DNA from: Stereum hirsutum FP-91666 SS1
Taxonomy: Eukaryota; Basidiomycota; Agaricomycetes; Russulales; Stereaceae
DNA length: 64,000 nt
Reading direction: 5' to 3'
NCBI RefSeq assembly: GCF_000264905.1
Contig: NW_006763131.1
Location: forward strand, 658,793-722,792
Positions 57,756 to 64,000 of the stretch are shown here, one piece after another (the stretch's first letter is position 1; each line of letters starts with the position of its first letter). The notes beneath the pieces are model-generated. The model was not told the origin of the DNA, searched no databases, and was given only the letters and a program-made list of their open reading frames with translations. Position numbers and translations under genes: made by a program.

Positions 57756-58863
57756 GACAGGATATTGTATGTATGATTCCAGGTTGTTTTACATCGTTCG
57801 TGATACGATTCATCTCAAAATAAGGCTTCATACAGGTCGAGGCTTGGTTCCCGAAGCCGCAATCTTTCTTGGCATGGCTTCCTACCTCGATCCTTCACCT
57901 ACCTCTCACCACATCGGCCTATGGTCGTTCAGTACGTCTCTCGCCACAGTACGCCGCGCAGGAGTTCACGATTGGCCGGCTGATCCCGACTCCTTCTGCT
58001 GAGCTATTCCCTTCAAGTTCTTGCCCAACGACTCCAAACGAACATCAAACATTCTCGAAGAGATTCCATCTCTCCAATTTTCTGCGCTGTTCCGGTTTCA
58101 TCGGTGCTCCTTATTCTCCGCGGTACCGTCAAATTTTTCTTCTGATGTTCGCCACAGCGCTAACCATTGGCAGGGGGAAAGCCGCTGTCTATGCAGCAAT
58201 TTTCGAGTTTATTTTCAAATCAATCATGTCCTAGTGAGACTGTTTTCGACTCTTCTATCTCTCGTCGGCCACACAGTCTCCATATTCATTGACGTACCTG
58301 GAGGATCCTTATTACGGACCATCATTCAACCTCATAAGGAAATGACCTCAATTATCCGCACTCGCTTCCGGGCAGTGGCTGCATCCGAAGCCATCAATCA
58401 CCCCTCGAATGCTGTTCTGTGTCTAAACTGCGACCGCGCAATGGTGTATGATTCGCCAACCGCATGCATTTGTGCCTTTTAACTCGCATCAAGAAGCAAG
58501 GCAGTGGACGCATCCACCGGTGTTAGAGCTATCGTCTACCGTATTGGGACCATGCACACTAGCACCGATGTCGAGTAGGTGATTTTGGGAACGCTGCTGC
58601 TGCTCTGTATACTTGAAGTAGTGTCATTTTCTGGGTCCAGCTGTCCACGCGGTGTCCTACCGGAGCCTGGCTGTCAAATGAGTCACACTGAGTATATCAT
58701 ATTCCTCAGATCAGCCGTGAATGTACTCGTGAATGCTAGTTGCGGCACTTCGCTACGTGCTACAGTCTTCGGTGCAGAGGAACATAAGCTCCTCAGAACA
58801 CTATAAAATGACCGTCTTTTTTCTTCTTTTTCAAAAACGCTCATCAAGGACTCCACGTCGCAT
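57756..58863. other. intergenic, no gene supported
   Basis: About 1.1 kb between the phosphotransferase gene and the DUF6533-type gene. A 153-codon open frame at 58021-58482 (+) shows no domain, no splice partners and unusual composition, so it is not listed as a gene. The promoter of the next gene is probably at the right end. Confidence 0.4.
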
Positions 58864-60878
58864 CATGACTACCTCACCAACAGAATTACAGCAGGCCATT
58901 TTTGAAGACCAGTTATGGCAAGCGCGGCTATTCTTTCTTAAAGGATATTAAATTATCTGATACTGCCACATACAGGATCCTTGGCAACTACATCACATTC
59001 TCCGCTAACAGTGCGTACTTCATACACTCAATGTTCCTTGTGACGTATTCACTAAGCGCTCTCCCCATATAAGCCATGTGGATGACCGATTTTGTTTACA
59101 CCTTACCGATGGAGATCGAAGCTATATGGTCAAGAAATGTTACAGGAACATCCATATTATACCTGGTGAACCGCTATGCGTACGGTCTGAGCATCATCAT
59201 GATCACCGTGCTCGATACTCCGGGCTCCAGATCGGACAAGAGGTGAGTTGCATTATCGCCATGAGTGAAATCAATATTAACGACCCTACCACTGTCCTCT
59301 TCAGCTGCCAGACATTATATATACTGGAGACAGCTATGCAAATCCTTTCCCGGATCACTACAAGCTGTCAGTCGCAAATGTCCCATCTTACAACTCCCCT
59401 CAATTGATATTGATGCGACATTTTTCAGTAATCTTCACTCTTAGAGTCTATGCTTTATGGGGACAGAATAAAGCAATTCTCGCGCTGACATTGCTCATGA
59501 TCATCGCGAAATTTGGGATCGACGTTTGGGTACGCCTATAAGTTTCTACGGAGCGTGAATCCACTGACTCGAATGACTTTGACGCTCACAGAGATCTACG
59601 TTGTCCATAAGTCTATCCAGCATAGGTACTCAATGGAACGAGTTCTCGATGTGTTGGTCGATCATAGCGGACCCGACGGCGGTTGAACAGTGAGTCGAGT
59701 TCCAAAAACGAGTTACACTTAGGTCGAACTGATCATTTTCTCGAGGAAGTGGTAGGTTCATGCCGTCTATCGTTGTCACGGGAATATATCATCTTTGTTG
59801 CGATGTGAACTGATACCCTTAACTCCCAATCCTCTCCTGATATGTACCAGCCACTACCATCAGTGCCTCCCTCCCCATTCTCTTCGATTTCATTGTCTTC
59901 GTAGCAACTGTTCTGAAGACATACCAACACTCCAGGGAGATGCGGGAACACGGAAGAAAGAGTATCGCTGAAGTCCTTCTTCACGATGGTATGGTTCCCG
60001 GCATCATATATTCTCGGCATCGTTGCTCACAGTATATCAATCAGGGACCTTGTACTTTTTGTCAGTAACTAATCCTGCATATCGCTCGACGGACCTTGAC
60101 TTACCAGGTCCACCCTGGCCCCTTCTTCTCAAACAGCGCCGTGCTAGTTCTAGCAGCTGTGAATCTTGCTCTTCGTCTGGTATGTACTTTGTTATTTAAT
60201 ATGCCCTCAGTAACATAATGACTGAACCTGAATGGATTGCCAGTTATTCGTAGCGCACGTCAGTCATTCTTCCCATTCCACACGGAACTTATGTCTCATA
60301 TTTCTTCAAACTCCTCACTAGGAAGATTCTCAGATTGTGATCCTGCTAGGGGACAGCATGACGCCTTACATTTCTGTGTACGTCTTTCTATATCTTTGTC
60401 TGGGCTGGAAAGCTGCCATATTTTCTCTACTAAACAGCAACAACTCTCGATTTCAGACTGACAAACCTACTCGTCAGCCGCCTCTGTCTAAACCTTCGAG
60501 CACTCAATCGTCCACGCACCACCGTACATCGCATAGATGACGGCATGCCCGACCAGGCTTTCGCGCATAATAGGTTTTTGGGCAACATCGGAGCCCCTCT
60601 GGATCCCGACTGGTGGAACGAACAGTTAGATGACGACGAGCCGCAAGTCGACACAATCTCCAGTATAAACCTGCAGAACTCTATGGAACCTGCGGGTGGC
60701 GGGGGAATAGTGACGCTTGTACCAGTCGTGAGTATCCTTCCTTTGTCTACAGAGCTTGAACAATTTATAACCTCCGCACTGGCAGGTCTATGATACCGGA
60801 GCTGTCGAGATGGTTCCCTTGGAGAGAGAGGCGGTTCCTGCTGCAGTACTGTCTCACCCCGTCAACGGTGTGGTATAG
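58864..60878 (+). CDS. DUF6533-type seven-helix membrane protein
   Basis: Multi-pass membrane protein of the large agaricomycete DUF6533 family, function unknown. It starts MTTSPTELQQAIFEDQ, then ILGNYITFSANTMWMTDFVY. The family signature is TLPMEIEAIWSRNVTGTSIL, followed by YLVNRYAYGLSIIMITVLDT. Later helices: VIFTLRVYALWGQNKAILAL, MIIAKFGIDVW, PILFDFIVFVATVLKTYQHS, GTLYF and LLLSNSAVLVLAAVNLAL-like. The C-terminal tail is long, soluble and acidic (DPDWWNEQLDDDEPQVD). About eight exons join in frame; the first intron (GTTATG donor) is the least typical. The stop TAG is at 60876-60878. It is distinct from the membrane protein at 30299-31826, although both have seven predicted helices. Confidence 0.75.
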
Positions 60879-61619
60879 TCCTAGCAGTGTCAGGCCGAGT
60901 GGTCTGAGGTATTACTTTTTAATAACTCATGCCCACACGTTACTCTCGCTCATTGATTTAGCTTTGACTTCTTATTAGGGTAAACGGTAACATTTTTGTG
61001 GACAATTCGCTCTTTTCCGTCACGTCGGTCGAATCAAATGACCGTTTACGATGTGCTTTTGTGAATCTCTATTTTTTTAGTTTCTTCGTGAGCCAGAACC
61101 TTTTCGAGCCGTTCCTACTTAAGATTATTATTATCACTACTCCGTACTGACCGAAAGAACATACGCAACCGGATTCCTCTCGAGAATGTCACAACCGCCG
61201 CCTACACTTAGTCTCCCTAAGCAGAGTAGCCAATCGTTTCAACCGGCGGGCGCGAGGATCACCACTGCGCCATGTATGCTGAGAACTCCGAGAGGATTGA
61301 AGCAGACATGTCCGAGTCACACACTCCGCCCAATCCATCCGCTGTCCGAAGCAGAATGAGCGTGTGCTATGGGTACCATATTGATTCACGACTCGTCAAC
61401 AGGACATATCACACAGCAGACTTCAGACATCTTCGATATTACAGTAACAACAACCTGATCAAGAATATGATATGCACGTCACATCTAAACACGAGATCAC
61501 CTCCTAGAAATGCAGCTACGTAGAAACGAAGGGAAGAAAGACACGACAGAAAATAAATAAAAAAGGCAGCACATGGGGGTAAATGCAGGTATACGCCGTA
61601 CGACTTCTCAACACTCAGC
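60879..61619. other. intergenic between convergent units
   Basis: No coding frame is supported. A short inverted repeat (GTAAACGGT near 60980 and ACCGTTTAC near 61040) is visible; it may belong to a 3'-end signal or be chance. Confidence 0.35.
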
Positions 61620-62860
61620 CTAGAACTCATCATCATCGTCCGAAAGCTCAAAAATGTACGCCGGCTTCGCCTTCCCTCTCGCCGCTCGCGCAGGCGCAGC
61701 CCTAGGCGGCGGAGCGAATCCGAATCATCACCACCACCTCCCCTCGAGAAATCGTTCTCCTCATCATCGTCGTCCGAGTCCGCCGCCTTCTTGCCCTTCT
61801 TCGCTGCAGGCGCTTTGCTACCTTTACTGCTAGTAATAGCGGTGGAGGAAGAGACTTTGCGAGCGGTCGTCGTGGATCTGGCGGTCGAAGGTTTTGCAGG
61901 AGGTTTCTTAGAGAAAAAATCGGTGACTTCGGCTTGGGAGGTGGCTTGTTTCTTCTTCGCAGGTTTGATTACGACCGAATCATCGCTGTCATCGTCGTCC
62001 GCAGGGCTACAATATCATGGTCAAGGGTTAGAGCCAAACTAGTGCGATGAAATCGAAATGTCAGATGTACCTCTTCCGCTTGGGTGGAGCCTTCGCTTTG
62101 CCCTTGCCCTTCGCGATAGCAGCCGCCACAACATCGCCATCAGAGTCATAATCAGACTTCACCACTTTCTTCTTCGCAGGCGCAGGCTTCTTCTTCGGTG
62201 GTGGCGGTACAGACTCAAAATCATCATCATCGTCGTTAATCATCTGAATATCCGAATCCGACTCGTCCTTCGGCGCAGGCTTCTTCGTCGTCGTCGCAGC
62301 GGCAGCAGCAGCTCCTCGCTTTTTCGGCAGAGGAGCAGATGGAGGGTCATCGTCGTCATCGTCATCCATCTTGATCGTCGACCCAGAAGGCTTGACCACG
62401 GTCGGCTTTGTCGCTTTGGACTTCGAGGCGGCAGCGGCATTGGGAGCGGCTTTGGACACGGGTGGCGGTTTCTTAGCCGCCGCTTTGGTCGGCTTGAAGT
62501 CGTAGTCCGAACCGTCGTCGTCGCCGTCGTCATCGCCTTCACGCTTGCCAGCGCCAGGCAAGGACTTGCGAGTCTTGAGCGTTGCCTGCTTCCGCTTGAC
62601 TTTCTTCCCGGTGGAGTCTGTCTCGTTACGTTGGTCTCGCTCGGCATTGTGGGCCTAATTAAAGTGCGTATACTGGGTCAGCGTCGAAGACGTGTATGAT
62701 CAGGCAGGGAGGACATACCCTGTATGCCTCGAGGAATTGTCGAGATCCGTGTTCCAGATCTCCACAGGCGTGAGCTTGAGCAACTGGAACAGCTCCGAGT
62801 CCTCCTTATCCCAGGAGTTTCGCAATCTAGATTCATCCGACAGGGCGGGTCTGAACTACT
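61620..62860 (-). pseudogene. TOP2: truncated, frameshifted DNA topoisomerase II C-terminal tail
   Basis: On the minus strand the sequence resembles the end of fungal topoisomerase II: SELFQLLKLTPVEIWNTDLD, then (after a one-base slip near 62738) FLEAYR, an intron (62718-62655), AHNAERDQRNETDSTGKKVK, KRKQATLKTRKSLPGAGKRE, then long Lys/Asp/Ser-rich low-complexity stretches, DSDDSVVIKPAKKK, TDFFSKKPPAKPSTARS and a final YIFELSDDDDEF. A second slip near 61718 is needed to reach RAAPARAARGKAKP and the stop at 61622-61620. The catalytic core is absent: homology ends near 62860. It may be a broken partial duplicate. If the two slips are sequencing errors, it could still be a short nuclear tail-only protein. 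Confidence 0.55.
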
Positions 62861-63041
62861 TATTACGAAAAAAGGTATCTAATACATACTACAACATACA
62901 CCCCCTCGATTGACAAGAGCAGCTTAGCCGTGCAAACTCTGCAACATTTATCAAAATTGTCGATGCCAGGACCAGGGATCGTGCAGGGACCAGGGATTGA
63001 CGACACGAACAAGGGTGAAAATCTGTGAAGATACAATAGCA

Positions 63042-63057
63042 GCCGGCACTTGCCGGT
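63042..63057. promoter_or_regulatory. palindromic GCCGGC motif upstream of the P-loop gene
   Basis: GCCGGCACTTGCCGGT is an imperfect inverted repeat about 90 nt before the ATG at 63147. It resembles the motif at 17661-17676, which also stands upstream of a predicted start. Confidence 0.3.
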
Positions 63058-63146
63058 CTCAATTGAACTCCCGCATCATCGAGCCAGCCTCTAGTCACGG
63101 TGTTCTTCCGGCTTGCCTACGTTCTCATCTCTTCCTCGCTTTCACC

Positions 63147-64000
63147 ATGTCCTCGAAACACCAGCCAGACAAGAGCCAAACTGATCCTGCCGGAGAACTC
63201 GCGGTCTCTGAGTGGTTGCAGTCCGTTCCGGGGTTGGCACGACAGCTCGATAGAACACGCTCAGAACTTTCAGTGAGCGACAGCGCGGACAAGAAATCGC
63301 TCCTCCGCTTTCTCATTCGCTATCTTCAATACGACGTCAAAGATTATGCTAGAGCCTCTCTCACAGCTCCGCCAGATCAGCTCGTACACGCTCTCTTTCA
63401 GGACGGGCCGCGAACCATGAGGGACGATGCCGAAGAACTCTTTTTGAAGAACTTCGCCAAACCAGAACGTTTTTTCCTTCAAGCATGCCGTCAGTGGTTC
63501 AGCCCTTACCTCTTTCACCCCAATGGTTCACATGCTTAAAATAGCTTGTGCTTAACAGTCCCCGATGTAGAGCACGAACTCGTTCAATCGAACCCACAAG
63601 GTATCCAACATAGCGTGTATGTAATATCCCTTCGTCCATCCCTACAGTAACCGCCGGGGGGATGAAACAATGCTGTAGATGCTGATCTGTCTTGGTTGTA
63701 AAGGACCGCAAGTGCTGTCGCCCTTGAGCTCGCGTTTGGAAGGACATATGAGGGAAACGCAAAGACACGGTTCAAAACCGCTTTACATAGTTATAATAAG
63801 CAATACAACCCGAAGATACACTACGGCCGCGTGATTGCCATCCTACAGTCTAGCGCATGTGGAAAATCACGCTTAGTGAAGGAGCTTTCATCAGAGGTCA
63901 GGATTTTGTATTTTCCCAGAGGATTGTCCATTCCGCTATTAACACATAATCCTCCGCTAATTTGCAGGATCACCTGATCAGTATCTGCCTTCGAAGTGAT
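63147..64000 (+). CDS. crinkler-like P-loop NTPase, 5' part only
   Basis: Start of a gene cut by the window end. Exons 63147-63489, 63559-63616, 63704-63896 and from 63968 join in frame. After the N-terminal 115 residues (MSSKHQPDKSQTDPAGELAV, EWLQSVPGLARQLDRTRSEL) comes FGRTYEGNAKTRFKTALHSY, NKQYNPKIHYGRVIAILQSS and the Walker A-like ACGKSRLVKELSSE, then DHLISICLRS. Agaricomycetes have many proteins with this IAxxQSSxxGKSR motif; they are often called crinkler-type or retrotransposon-hotspot-like NTPases, with unknown function. The usual Gly of the Walker A start is replaced by Ser-Ser-Ala. Everything after 64000 is missing, so the full domain structure is unknown. Confidence 0.65.

Noticed and set aside
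58021..58482. 153-codon open frame between the phosphotransferase and DUF6533-type genes
   Set aside because: No domain, no splice partners and odd composition; chance openness is more likely.
60979..61050. Short inverted repeat GTAAACGGT / ACCGTTTAC as a possible transposon end pair
   Set aside because: Only 9 bp, no target duplication and no coding content; likely chance or a local 3'-end hairpin.
62058..62699. 213-codon plus-strand open frame rich in Arg/Leu/Val
   Set aside because: It is the antisense of the Lys/Asp/Ser-rich repeats of the topoisomerase-like tail. Such low-complexity DNA stays open in several frames; composition shows no domain.

Overview
The window is nuclear DNA from a filamentous basidiomycete, most likely an agaricomycete (mushroom-forming fungus). 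Genes lie on both strands and are split by many short introns (about 50-70 nt, GT-AG, often with a CTGAC/CTAAC-like branch site). Several families are typical of Agaricomycetes: DUF6533-type seven-helix proteins, an atypical kinase-like protein, a crinkler-type P-loop NTPase and giant UvrD-like/TRANK1-like helicases. No tRNA, rRNA, CRISPR array or bacterial-type operon was seen. All gene models were joined by hand from reading-frame continuity and splice signals, so exon ends are predictions.

Left part (1-17 kb): a small unknown protein is followed by a segment present twice in inverted orientation (about 1660-2795 and 15894-17015). Each copy carries the same gene for a roughly 170-aa protein. 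Between the two arms lie an atypical kinase-like protein (3296-5784), an RBR-type E3 ubiquitin ligase with an extra C2H2-like tail (8463-6150), an Osh4/Kes1-type oxysterol-binding protein with a 934-nt intron (9510-12072), a 430-bp nested palindromic element that looks like a non-autonomous transposon (12508-12936), and a CofD/YvcK-family protein (13297-15536).

Middle part (17-46 kb): a Sec4/Rab8-type GTPase (19305-18270) has a decayed partial copy just upstream. Two very large paralogous SF1 helicase-like genes follow in the same orientation (21311-29872 and 37573-46134). They enclose a seven-helix membrane protein gene (31826-30299), about 1.8 kb of unassigned sequence, and the INO80-complex actin-related protein Arp5 (33721-37097).

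Right part (46-64 kb): a half-size ABC transporter (49989-46623) and the nucleoporin Nic96/Nup93 (53817-50542) share the minus strand. Nic96 is divergent from an unknown coiled-coil protein (54042-55495). The Nic96 5' end and its promoter are duplicated as a decayed copy at 55955-56185. Then come an APH-type phosphotransferase gene with one in-frame stop (56393-57755), a DUF6533-type membrane protein (58864-60878), a frameshifted fragment resembling the C-terminal tail of DNA topoisomerase II (62860-61620), and the 5' end of a crinkler-like P-loop gene running off the window (63147-64000).

The main theme is gene duplication and decay among conserved housekeeping genes (membrane traffic, chromatin, nuclear pore). 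No single pathway links the neighbours. The most unusual items are the inverted duplication with conserved exons but diverged introns, the nested palindrome, the giant helicase pair, and the series of partial gene copies.
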